Part shown: positions 12,617-23,783 of the stretch, in pieces
Numbering within the stretch: the first letter of the stretch is position 1
Layout: the number at the start of each line of letters is the position of its first letter
NCBI GenBank assembly: GCA_902729315.2
Contig: LR746277.1
Coordinates: 2,237,001 to 2,301,000 of the forward strand
Origin: Spirodela intermedia
Lineage: Eukaryota; Streptophyta; Magnoliopsida; Alismatales; Araceae
Length of the DNA: 64,000 bases
Reading direction: 5' to 3'
The notes under the pieces: model-generated
What the model saw: the letters and a program-made list of their open reading frames with translations, nothing else
The model's database searches: none
What the model was told of the DNA's origin: nothing
Made by a program: the position numbers and the translations under genes

Positions 12617-15600
12617 TATGGGTCTGGCTCTTACATCTTCCTGTCACTGTTAACTATTTTGGATTTTAAAATTTGTTGGTTTAACATGGCATTATACAGG
12701 AAGAATCCTCCGTAATTCATTATTCTCTGGTAAAAAAAGGATCTCCCTCGATATAGCCAAATAACTGTAGCCCACAGGAAGGCATAAAACTTTATATCAA
12801 AGACTCTTTGTGGGCTGCTTTGCTGTTCTCTTTCCCTTCATCGTGGTCTTATGAACCAGATTCAACCACTGCATCTCCCTGGTTGAAGAACAGCCTTAGA
12901 TGCAAGTTGCCAAATAAGGATACAAAATTGTTCTACATTGTGACAACCTCTAAGAAAGGACTTTGGTTATAGATTGCCTTAAGACTAGATAATATCATTT
13001 TGTGGGGAAAGTTTGGTAGAATGAGAACACATTTATTCAATTATTCATTTTGATGTATTCAACGGAGATGAAATAGGTTGATGTCAGGTGGAAGGTGGGG
13101 TTACCTTAAAAAGAAAACGAGTATCGAGAGGTTGAAGATAATCTGCTATGGCTGCGATGAGAAAATGGTACTTTTTATGTAACCTCTCTGCATTTGACGT
13201 GAGTTATTTGCGTGTGAAAATGCTACGTATTTTTTTTTTTGTTTTTTGTTTTTGGAAATGTGGTGCTCTTTGACTCTCCAATGAAAATATTTTTGGTCCA
13301 TTTCGGTGGTTTTGTTTTGGTTCTAGGATTAGTGTTCCTTCTATTAGTCTGTCATGCGCCGGTTGGGCCACCGAAAATGTCTGAAAATATTTTACCCATT
13401 CCATGAACTGTGCACAAAGCCTGTTGTTGACGACGTCCTTATTATGAATCTCAATATATTTCTTATTGTTGTTGCTCTGTTGCGCAAAAACCTATTTTTG
13501 ACCGTCACTACTGGATATTTATTATCTTCATTTATCATATGCAAATTTTCAGGGCCACATGAAGTTATTTGTTGTTATCCACTTTTTATTTTTCTTTTTC
13601 TTTTTCATATTAACCTTTTTTTCTGAACACCCCAGAAGCAAGATGGAATACCTCCTCGAATGTTCAAGGCCGTCATTGCTGCTAATCATCCTGAATTTTC
13701 AACCATGCGGCAGCAGGTACTCAGCTGGCTGCGCTTACATTACGTGATTTTCTCAGTGCTCTCATTTATTTTACCGATACTTGGCTAGCTACTTTTTTAT
13801 TGGGATTAGCATGTTTCTTGTTCTCTATTTGGTTAATTACATTTTTTTACATTGCTTTTCGGGCATTTAATTTCGTTTTTCTTGTAGGATGCGCTGGAGT
13901 ATTTTCTGCATTTACTTGATCAAGTGGAGCGGTCCAATGCTGGAAAACCTGAATCCGATCCTTCAAGGTGTTTCAAGTTCTGCATTGAAGAGCGGCTACA
14001 ATGCCCATCTGGGAAGATTGCTTATAATAAAAGAAGTGACTACATTCTTTCTCTTAATATACCATTACACGAAGCAAGCAATAGAGGTATGCCCATGTCA
14101 TATGTCCTCTTTGATCTTTACATGTATTCATGTTGCATTTTTTGTTGTTGGCCGCAAGCGCTTTTCTGGAAACATAGCTTGTGTCTTCAAACCAACTAGG
14201 GTAGAATGGAGTATTTCCTTCCATATTGCTAATTCAGAATGATTTTAATGCATGCTATCCAGAGGAGCTTGAAGCATTTCATAGACTGAGGGAAGAAGGA
14301 AAATTGGAAGGGAAAGAAATGTAAGTTGCTCAACTCTTATCTCCTATTTTTATTTTTTTTTAAATGTAGTACTTATGAGAACGGGATCTAGCAGTGCATC
14401 TGAAGATATTGTTCGCCCGAGGGTGCCTTTAGATGCATGCCTTGCAACCTTTTCAGCTCCAGAGGAGATACACGATTTTTACAGCACTGCATTGAATGCG
14501 AAGACAACAGCAATCAAGTAAGTTTGAACATTGGTACAGAGTTGTGACCTGAAATTCGCTATTCCATTATATCACTCGTGGAATTTTCCATTTATTTTTT
14601 CCTATATGAGCTGTAAGACCTTGGATGCCTTTAATGGAAAAGAATCTACCTTTATCTAGATCAGTGTTGTTCATCTTCTGCCGTAAATTCTATTGATTCA
14701 GGGAATCTACTCTCATGTAATGAAATCCATAAGCGGTGTTTCTCGATTCATAATAATCTATTCCAAGAACATGGACATGGTTGCGCATACCTCTTTGAAC
14801 GACTGGAAAACGAAACTGTTGAGTTGACTTTAGTAACCAGAATGCTGACCTGATGTAGAGCGCATGTGTCTGACTTATATCTTCTGACAGAACCGCCGGC
14901 TTCCGGACCTTCCCTGATTACTTAGTGCTACACATGCGAAAGTTCGTAATGGAGGAAGGCTGGGTGCCTAAAAAACTCGGTAAATCCATATTTTCACCAT
15001 TAATCACTATGTTTGGAATCCAAATTTATTTTCCCCCACGACGTTAGAATTTTATATGGATTTCAAGTTGTCCTTAACCTCTAAATGTCATCCATCTTCT
15101 TGAATTTTTTTTCAGATGTGTACATAGATGTACCAGATACTATCGACATTACCCACATGCGCAGCAAGGGCATGCAACCCGGGGAAGAACTACTACCAGA
15201 ATCTGGTAGGAGATTCTGATTAAGCTGATGAACCCATTATTTTTTTCCTTTCCTTGGAAAAATTCCATGTTCCTCTCTTCTGTTGTATCTTGAGATTGCA
15301 TGTTGAATGTTGTCTACAGTGTCTACTGGCCACGAATCAGAAGCAGCCGCCAAACCCGTTGCCAATGAGGATATTGTTTCCAAGCTCGCTGACATGGGAT
15401 TTAACTACTTCCATTGTCAGAAAGCTGCTATCAATACGTCAAACGTTGGAGTAGAAGAAGCCATGACTTGGTTGCTTTCTCACATGGATGATCCAGGTTT
15501 GTTAATCTCAGAAACAAGTGTTCATACACCCAAGTCGTTGGTAACTAGCTGCATAAAAAAGGATTACCTTTTCGGTCTCTCTCCCAGATATCAACGACCC

Positions 15601-16249
15601 TCTTCCGGACGAGCCCAGGAACCCTAATCTTCAGCCTGTCGATGAATCGAGCGTGGAAACCGTGATTTCTTTCGGGTTCCCGGAAGAAATGGCTCGGAAA
15701 GCATTGAAGGCTTCGGTAAGATCCTGTTACTATCCAGTTTGGGTAATTGATCTTCTTCATTCTTTTACTGTGTGCTTTATCTGGAAATTAATGGCCGACT
15801 GATTTCACTCCCACAGGGCGGGGATATTGAGAAGGCTATGGACTGGATCTTTAGCAACCCAGACGCTTCAAGCTCAGGAGACATGGAGGCCACTTCTAGC
15901 AGTGGGCAGTCGCCACAGGACACAGAACTACCAGACGGCGGCGGGAGTTCGTATCTACAACCTTTTGTTTTGCGGATTCTCGTTCAATTGATTATAATTA
16001 TAAATATTTATATGGTTTGAATGAATGCTTTACTTACGCCTTTTCCCTTCTTGGGTGGGAACAGGGTACCGGCTGATGGCCCTGGTCAGCCACATCGGCA
16101 CATCCACGCACTGCGGGCACTACGTGGCGCACGTCCACAAGGACGGAAGATGGGTGATCTTCAATGACACCAAGGTGGGGGCCTCGGTCAACCCCCCAAA
16201 GGATATGGGATACCTTTACTTCTTCGAGAGGATTAACTCCAACCCTTAG
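6843..16249 (+). CDS. UBP14: Ubiquitin-specific protease 14 (USP5/isopeptidase T type)
   Basis: Cysteine protease that takes apart free polyubiquitin chains. There are 20 exons: 6843-6938, 7063-7234, 8326-8438, 8544-8880, 9314-9408, 10688-10821, 10913-10969, 11062-11139, 12170-12224, 12299-12340, 13636-13716, 13888-14086, 14263-14320, 14392-14517, 14891-14979, 15116-15205, 15320-15496, 15588-15715, 15817-15946 and 16065-16249. The CDS is 2442 nt, 813 residues. The ZnF-UBP domain has ligands C180, C183, C200 and H213. The catalytic Cys is C317 in GLVNLGNSCYLASTMQVI. Two UBA domains lie at about 622-666 and 688-727, and the His box THCGHYVAH (H771) and WVIFND follow at the C-terminus. This order (variant and canonical zinc-finger region, protease with inserted UBA pair) is that of USP5/UBP14. 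All phases close. Exon 14 has a tandem TAGCAG acceptor. Confidence 0.96.
7601..7870 (+). repeat. Three-copy degenerate tandem repeat in UBP14 intron 2
   Basis: Copies start at about 7601, 7718 and 7822 with the word GTGGTGG(A/C)ATC, then TTTGC(A/G)AGT, then a CGC(T/C)(A/G)CT element, and the first two share AAAGCAT.GCAGAAA. The period is 117 then 104 bp, and the third copy is cut short. Confidence 0.7.
8901..8973 (+). repeat. Patchwork copy of exon 4 end inside UBP14 intron 4
   Basis: The 21-mer at 8953-8973 is identical to exon 4 positions 8793-8813, and the 13-mer at 8932-8944 equals 8808-8820. The word TGTCGTATGT occurs twice (8901-8910 and 8943-8952). The pieces are in a changed order, so this is a local rearranged duplication and not coding. 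Confidence 0.8.
12565..12615. repeat. Compound (TA)n(GT)n microsatellite in UBP14 intron 10
   Basis: About 8 TA units followed by about 17 GT units. Confidence 0.95.
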
Positions 16250-16777
16250 GGGGGAGAGAGAGAGATAGAGAGAGAGGAGAAACTAAGAACCCGCCAAGAT
16301 CTTGGCTTTCCGATAATTACTGCAGTTACCCATCAAACAATAATAACATTCTTTCACAGCAATGCTCTCGCCATGTTTGAATCTGTAGGCTCGTGACTCG
16401 TTTCTTACTCTTTCATAGCGTTTGACTGGTGTTGATTAGAGAGAGAGAGAGGGGGAGGGCGGTTGACTGAGAACGATCTTCATGAGTACATTTAATGATT
16501 ATTTTCTTTCCTGTAATGTCTTCTAATCCTTGAGATCGCAGCGGCAGAAGGAAGCGTTAATGCTCAGAAGCGGCGGTTCGGTCCGCCGGTGCGAGCTCCA
16601 ACGGCGACCCGACCCATCATTCGACGTAAATTAACTACCGCCAGCCACCTGCCTGCAGCTCCGCCACGGCGGCGCAACCGGACGGGGAAGGTAACGGGGC
16701 GGAGGACGCCTCCCCAGCCACCCTAGCGTCGTCACCCTGCCTTGTCCGCCTCCCCTGCTTCGTTCGGGCCCAGTTAA

Positions 16778-17911
16778 ATGGCGGGCGAACTCCGGCAAAC
16801 CACCGGAAGAGTTGCGGACGCAATGGCCCTGCTGCTGTTAGTACTCACCCTCGCCAGCTTGTCGTCTCCTTCTCGGGCGACGGCGGGATCGGTGGCTCGT
16901 GAGGTTCTTCTGCTGGGGCCAACGGCCTCCGGTCCCGAGAGCCTCGCCTTCGACCGCGCCGGCGGCGGCCCCTACACCGGCGTCGTCGACGGGCGCATCC
17001 TCAAGTGGAGCCCCCAGCGTCGCCGTTGGTCTCCCTTCGCCGTCCCCCCGCGGGCGCCGTACGGGTGATTGAGCCAGCTAGCTAGCGAGCCCACGTAAAA
17101 ATCGGAGGTTTCCGTACCATACATAGCGTAACCTTCTTCCTCTGCGGTGGACAGGGAGGGCGCATGCAACGGGTCCGGCTTCTTCCAGCCGACGAGCATC
17201 TGTGGGAGGCCGCTGGGCCTGCAGTTCCACCACGCCACGGGGCGTCTGTACATCGCCGACGCCTTCTACGGCCTGCTGGCCGTCGGCCCGGAGGGAGGAG
17301 TGGCGGCGCAGGTGGCGGCCGGTGCGGAGGACCGCCCCTTCCGGTTCGCCAACGCCGTCGACGTCGACCAGGAGACCGGTGCCGTCTACTTCACCGACAG
17401 CAGCGCCCGCTTCGGCATCAGGGACCACGCGCTGGCCGTCCTCTCCGGAGACACCACGGGGAGGCTACTGAGCTACCGGGAGGCATCGGCGGCGCCGCCG
17501 CGGGTGCTGCTGCGGGGCTTGGCCTTCCCCAACGGCGTGGCCCTCGGCGGGGGCGGCGCCTTCGTGCTCGTGGCGGAGACCACCAGGTGCAGGGTGCTGA
17601 GGTACTGGCTGCGCGGCCGCGCCGCCGGGAGGGCGGAGGTGTTCGCGGAGCTTCCGGGGTACCCGGACAACATAAGGAGGAGGGCTGCAGAAGAGGGGGG
17701 ATACTGGGTGGGGATCAACATGGGAAGGCTGCAGAAAGGGGCGGAGGGGTGTCCGGTGGCAGCGAGGCTGGGGGAGGAAGGGAGGGTGTTGGAGGTGGTG
17801 GAGGACTGCGCCGCCGTGGGGGCGGTTAGCGAGGTGGTGGAGACGCGGAGTGGGGAGCTGTGGATCGGCTCCGTGGTGAGGCCGTATGTTGAGGTCTTTA
17901 AGAAGAAGTGA
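16778..17911 (+). CDS. Strictosidine synthase-like protein (six-bladed beta-propeller)
   Basis: Secretory-pathway protein of the strictosidine synthase-like family. Most members lack proven strictosidine synthase activity, so the substrate is unknown. There are two exons, 16778-17064 and 17155-17911, joined at GG/G, giving 347 residues, or 332 if translation starts at the second Met (16823). The second start is attractive because it puts a hydrophobic signal peptide (MALLLLVLTLASL) at the very N-terminus. Family blocks seen are GPTASGPESLAFDRAGGGPY, CGRPLGLQFHHATGRLYIAD, FANAVDVDQETGAVYFTDSS, GLAFPNGVAL, LVAETTRCRVLRYWLRG and LPGYPDNI. The coding sequence is strongly GC-rich with almost all third positions G or C, unlike the UBP14 and cysteine oxidase exons on either side. 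The stop codon is followed directly by a short GA tract. Transcription is collinear with UBP14, whose stop lies 529 bp upstream. Confidence 0.92.
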
Positions 17912-18127
17912 GAGAGAGAGAGAATGTGTTACTCTTTGTTGGTGCTATGGTTGCCAGATATGGTAAAAGACCGAGGAATCTTAATGACCCTCGAACTCTA
18001 TCACCTCAGAGAGAGGAGAAGAGAGAGAGAGCCACCTGGCAATATCCACATGGACAAAAGTGGCCCAGGTCAGTTTTCCTCCCCTACTTGCCCGGAATTT
18101 CGAGAAATAACGAAATGAGAGAATTTT

Positions 18128-18135
18128 TATAAATA
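18128..18135 (+). promoter_or_regulatory. TATA box of plant cysteine oxidase gene
   Basis: TATAAATA, 145 bp before the predicted start codon, in the 368-bp gap after the strictosidine-synthase-like stop codon. The distance to the ATG fits a leader of about 110-120 nt. Confidence 0.6.
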
Positions 18136-18279
18136 TGAACGATCCAAGGGGTCGGCCAACTAAGTGAATAGCCCGTGAATGGAAATCTATATCACCTCCG
18201 GCCACTCGCCTCCTGTGGCTGAGGGGGAAGGGGACGGACGCAGGTGGAGGGAGCAGGGATTCATCTCGCGAGGCCCGCA

Positions 18280-21200
18280 ATGCCGAAGGGGTCACCCGTC
18301 CAGGCCCTCTACGAGCTCTGCAGGAAGACCTTTGTGTCCTCCGGCACCGTCGCTTCTCCCCTGGAAATTCGGAGGATAACCACTCTCATGGGTACTCCCC
18401 CTCCATTGAATGTTTTGAGTTTTGTGTGCATGCAATCACATGAGATTTCAGCAGTCCGTTTGCTTCTTTGTCTCTCCTGCATAACTCCATCCCTCTTTTT
18501 GGTGAATTCTGTCCTAAATAATTAGCGTAGATGCGAATGTGAGCTTGCTAGCTTTCACCAGATGTAGTTTATTACTAGACCCGTCAAATTCAGATTTTCT
18601 GATGAGCCGCGTGTTGGTTTCGGTTGCGCATGGGTAGGCCTCCGAGTTTCGGTCGGTTTCCGCCGTAGTGGGGGAAAAAGAAGTCCATGCCGTCGGGGAG
18701 CAGACCCAAACCATTTGAACTACTTTCATGACTTGTGAGACGCATGCTGTCGGATGTCAAACCTTCGACCTTGGGAAGGAACCAAGTTACTAAACAACCA
18801 AGTTAGCCACTCCTGGAAAAGCGCATGTATTATTTTGCTTCACTCTTCACTGCCCCCCAGCAATTACACGTACAAGGACACAGTTCGATAAATTTGTCGG
18901 GTACCAACTGGGAACTGGGTACGTCTCTCTGCCTTGCTCTCACATTTAGAGATGAGGTATCGACTCCTTGTCCCATTCTTCAGACTTATCCATTATATCC
19001 ACAGAAATCTTCATCCTTTTTCTCCTCGTCCGAAGATGGAAACAGGAGGAATATCAACACTATTTAAGGAGCGATATTCGCAAATATATTTCTACTCTAT
19101 GACTGTATGTTGACTGGACTCTGCATTCACGATTTATTTCCATTTTGAGTACCTTTATAATTAGTTTTTTCCTTCCATTTAATGGTTGATTCCGCAGATG
19201 TCTGAGAAATATTTTTATTGTCAGTTTTTCTATTTATCAGTTTGTCTCAGTTTTATGAAGCCTAGTTTCTGTACTTCAAGTCAGATTCGTATTAGGTCCT
19301 TGATATGTTTGAATGTAACTCAAACTGTGCAGATTCAATTCGTCCAGAGGACGTCGGGCTCAGTGATATTAATTTGGATGATGAGAGAGGACATGGGTTT
19401 TTTGGAAGAGACCTGTTCAGGAATTTTCCTTCAACAAGGACCGCTAGATGGTCTCTGCCTATTACATATTTGCATATATACGAGTGTGAGAATTTTACTG
19501 TAAGTTATTATCCAGAGTCTTCACTCCAGGACCTTTCATGTGTGTATTGTTTCTGCTATTCTCTGATAGTAAACGGGAAGTGCTGATATGACGTATTGCA
19601 GACAATTTCGGTTCACACACATTACGTCTTAAATTTACATGAAAATTGTAACTGTTTTTTTTTTATCTATCGTGTGATTCTGATGAGATTTATCCGTAAG
19701 TGAACTAAGATTAAATCAGCCAGGGAAAATCTCGGTAGTTCAGACTGTCTTTGAAGATGAGAAACAGTCTTTCCTTCGAGTTTACTTCACATTTCTTTAT
19801 TGACATTCCATTGCCTTTCATTTTCAAGTAATGGTGCACGAATTTCTTTTCTGGTGAAAGATGAAACCCTTAAGGATTTTTTTCTTGTTTGCGTTGTGGA
19901 GATTTTGCTTTCCGTTAGTAAAACGAAATTAAGTTTAATGCTCATTACTCAAAGAAATTTCACGAATATGTCGTCGACAATATTGAGTGCCCTGGGTTCG
20001 AGGAATCCTGAGGATATCCAGCCACAATATGGGGGCCAGGAATCTTGGACATAGCATGTGTGCGGTCGTTGATGAGATGAACATGTTCTGCACGTAACAT
20101 TTGAGTGCGTGGATGAATATGTTACTTGTAAGGAAATCTTTGCTCCTTGCGGTACACATACCTATGCTTTTAAAGATTTGGCATTCATCCCGGTGACGCT
20201 GTAATATTTTGTGATTCATAGATTCATCCATTTATAGGCAGTCTATGAGTTTATCATCTATGTTGAATTTATGATTATCTAGGGTAAATAAATTCAAGAT
20301 CATGTGGAGGTGGGAAATCTTGTGAAGCATGTTTTAACATGATACCAATGTTATATGCTCTAACCTGGGAAATATGATTAGAGATTTCATGGAAATAAAG
20401 TAATTTTGTCATTTTTGTCAGAAGATGAGACATTAAGGTCTTCGGATAGTGGAATCTTGTCATGGTGAATTTTCGAGTTCAACCTGCGCATAAGTTCCAA
20501 AGCAGGATCTTCTGGTGGTGGTCATCAATATGGACTGGAACAATGAAGCTTTATGGACATTGTCGAGAGTTTGAAGCTCGTCAACTTCGTGATAAACATT
20601 TTGAATGATTTCTTTATAATGCACGTGTATGAAGAGTTACATTTTAGGCACGTTTCCCTTCTTTCCAATATTGCAGTATCTCTTTCTTTGTTATTGAACC
20701 ATGTGGTTTACTGATTTTGATATTGAGTCATTTTGGCTGATCCTCTGGATACAGTTTATTCATGCCTGTTAGTTAAAGCTGTCACCTTTTTGAAGATCTA
20801 TGATTTTAAAGCAATGATTTATGCATTTTTAATTCAGATTGGTATTTTCTGCTTACCAACATCATCGGTTATCCCTCTCCATGATCATCCTGGAATGACC
20901 GTCTTAAGCAAAATCCTCTATGGCTCTATGCATGTCAAAGCATATGACTGGATTGAACCTGCATGCATGCAAAGTAATGGACAAGGTATGCTATGCCGCT
21001 CAAATTTAGAAATTTAGATTTTGTAATGCATCCGATGAGATGCTGATCTTAACAAATGTTTATTTGTCAAATGCGAGTCCTATTTTTTAATAAAGTAAAC
21101 GAAATAATCACATTTTCGACTGGTGCCTCAATTTTGGAAAAAATATTTGCATCCTGAGAACATGTTATCTTCAAATGCGAGTCTTATTTGCATCCTCAAT

Positions 21201-23783
21201 TTTGCAGCGTCTTTTGAACTTTTCCATATTTGAGAATATGCTTAAAACTATTATACGTCTTTAAACCCCTTCAATCTTAGAAACAGTGACCATTGTGGTC
21301 TCTACTTTAATAATTGAGGGCGAGTATTGTGATATGTTATCAAGGTTACTCTACCTTTTAAAAGAAGTGTAAAAGCATAATTATGATTTTACAGGCGTGT
21401 GTGTCATTTAATCAAGGTCAATATATGTCACAGATCTGGTTTTTAAAAAGAAATATTCAAGTTTGAAGCTGGCCTCTTAATTTCAGGGGCATACTGTGCA
21501 AAAATGTAGTAACTTCATTTAGTATCCTGACTTCTTTCTAGTGCCATGGCCCATGAGGTGTGCTTCTGTCTCCTATTTTGCCTATGTGGCCTGTTTAACC
21601 CATAGTGGATAGCTTCATCCATTTTTTGGCATCATGCCGTAGTACAAAGTAACACAATGGGTTAAACAAGCCACATAGGCAAAATAGGAGGCATGGAAGT
21701 TTGTAAACGATAGCCAGGTATTTAGTGACCGTTTTGGTGCTGATCTCTGGTTCATGTCTTTGTTTCGAAATGTGAAGATTAAGCTTTGATGTTTCATCAA
21801 ATTTAAAGTAGCATAACTGCCTTGAGGATTTATTTTTCCTTTTCACATGTTAGTGGAGATCGTGGTCTTTAAGAATGAAACTCAGTGATCTACAAGTTTA
21901 TTGAAAGTATATCTCTCCCTCACTCCTTCCCGTCTCTCTCCCTCTTTATCCGAGCTCTTCTCTCTCTCTCTCTCGTAATTTAGGATTTGCTACTTCCTCA
22001 ACACATTGAATATTTATATTAAACTTAACAAACGTGATTTTACTCTTTCTAAATTTAAGCACTCAGTCAGCGTTTTATTCGATAGTACTCCATCATTTCC
22101 CCATTTTCGCTTCTTGGAGATCTAATTTGGTGGTGGATACTGAAAAAGGTTATATCTTATCCTTCAGACATACAAATGCTAGTATTGTAAAATAAATCCT
22201 TGGCTAATTTTGAATATTTGGTCCATATTGAAATCCCCCTGTCACTCATTAATAACAGAGGACGGTAGGCAGCTTCAGGAGAGTATGGTGAAATAAAGAA
22301 AATCGAAGAACGAGTTAGGAACTAAGAGACGGCAGGACTGTTTTCTATTTAGAATAATACGTTCATCCTTTGCCGGCATCATACGACGTTATTTTTCTAT
22401 TCGATTTTTCCTTCCTCCTAGAGTCATTCAAAGACATCACCAACAGATGTGCATAATAAAGAAATGATACCTTATACATTTAACGATTGTACCGTACACA
22501 TCTACTTGTACATTTTTTTTCATTATTTATTACTGCTTACTTTAAATGGATTGGTTGTTGTTTTCTTTGAAATGGGTCTTTTCCTTGGGAATCTTTTCAG
22601 CTCCATCGTTCGAATGTTCGTTTTTTTTTTCCTTCATAGAGTTCATCTCATACTCCATTTAATTTTCCTCATACGAGGCAAAAATTGGTTTCAATGTTAT
22701 ACCTCTCCTTGCATCTAATTCTAATAAGTTTACTATCAACGTGCAGTTAGATTAGCAAAGTTGCAGAAGGACACTGTTCTAACAGCTCCTTGCCCTACTT
22801 CTGTACTCTATCCAAAAAGCGGAGGCAACTTACATTGCTTCACTGCAATCTCATCTTGTGCTGTGCTGGACGTCCTTGCTCCACCATATTCTGAAGCAAC
22901 TGGGCGATTTTGCACATACTATCATGATTATCCTTTTTCTAATTTCCGTAAGTAAATTGTTTTTAACTGATTCTATACGATTTGGATTTTTATAAGCTAG
23001 CATATTTCTTATTGTACCCAGTTGCTTTTAGTTTTCTCTCAAAATAGACTAAACAGGGATCAAATTCATTCATGGAAGATGTAAGAATGCCTCAACAACT
23101 AATTTCTAAAGCGCAATGGCCAGTGATAAGAGCATAAGAATCCCTTGTTGACAAGCTTTACAAGATGTCAGATGAAGTACAAGAGGATTGATTTTTGAAG
23201 TATTCTTAACTGGATTTTCTGTGCCAGCTGTTCGTGGTTTAATTTGTTGGTAGATTTAATCTTTTAAATTTTTGATGATTGAACCTGGAGCAACTATGCC
23301 TGTTCTGATCATTGACAGCCTTCAAGTGTTGACTTTTGTACCTTTTTAATGTTACCCACTAAAAACGAAGATGATTGAAGATAAAGAGACAGTTAAAACT
23401 ATCTTCTACATTGATCTTGAATCATTGGACTTTATTTTTCATAGATATGTGTGTGTGTGTGTGTGTTTGTGTTTAAAAGTATGCTGCGCGTCCTTTTAAT
23501 AAATTGAGAGGTTCCACGGCAGCAACTGCGAGCACAACGCCAGAAGGAATCACTGGAATCAATACCGAAGAGCCAGATGAGGATCATGCATGGGTTGCAA
23601 GGATTGAAGCCCCAGATGACCTCTACATACGTCAGGGAAGATACAATGGCCCATCTGTTCAGGTATATTTTCCTCCTATTGTTTGCTGCTTCCAGTAAAA
23701 CGGTTCTGTTTTGTTTCTCTGGCAGCAGACCCTATTGAACTCCTCATAGGGAAACTTTTGCTTTCCAGGATTATGCACCATAG
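18280..23783 (+). CDS. Plant cysteine oxidase (PCO), oxygen-sensing thiol dioxygenase
   Basis: Non-haem iron dioxygenase of the PCO/ADO family. It oxidises N-terminal cysteines, for example of group VII ERF factors, and so feeds the Cys/Arg N-degron pathway under normoxia. Exons are 18280-18391, 19333-19499, 20838-20985, 22747-22947, 23511-23662 and 23769-23783, for 264 residues. The iron ligands are H108 and H110 in [10 protein letters not shown] and H172 in GGNLHCFTA. Further family blocks are [14 protein letters not shown] at the N-terminus, [36 protein letters not shown] and [12 protein letters not shown]. The exon 5 acceptor (ending AATTGAGAG) has a weak pyrimidine tract but is the only in-frame choice found. 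The last exon adds only DYAP; reading through its donor instead gives a slightly longer tail ending CCFQ, so the C-terminus is less certain. Intron 3 holds a long foldback. Confidence 0.92.
21570..21690. repeat. Near-perfect 38-bp inverted repeat (foldback) in PCO intron 3
   Basis: The left arm 21570-21607 and right arm 21653-21690 are reverse complements at 36 of 38 positions, separated by a 45-nt loop. The arms contain CCTATTTTGCCTATGTGGC and its complement. It could be a small foldback transposon, a small-RNA hairpin precursor or a recent inverted duplication. No clear target-site duplication or similarity elsewhere in the window was seen. Confidence 0.9.
23449..23466. repeat. (GT)n microsatellite in PCO intron 4
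   Basis: Nine GT units, about 45 bp before the exon 5 acceptor. Confidence 0.85.

Noticed and set aside
13889-14242. Open frame overlapping UBP14 exon 12 in another frame
   Set aside because: The in-phase frame of exon 12 carries the conserved protease sequence; the other frame is a shadow running into the intron.
17164-17829. 221-codon open frame inside the strictosidine-synthase-like gene
   Set aside because: Its Arg/Gly-rich product is a typical shadow frame of a GC-rich gene; the +2-shifted frame has all family motifs.
19985-20005. GGTTCGAGGAATCC resembling a tRNA T-arm
   Set aside because: No matching D-arm, anticodon arm or acceptor stem nearby; the stem does not pair in the standard 5-7-5 layout.
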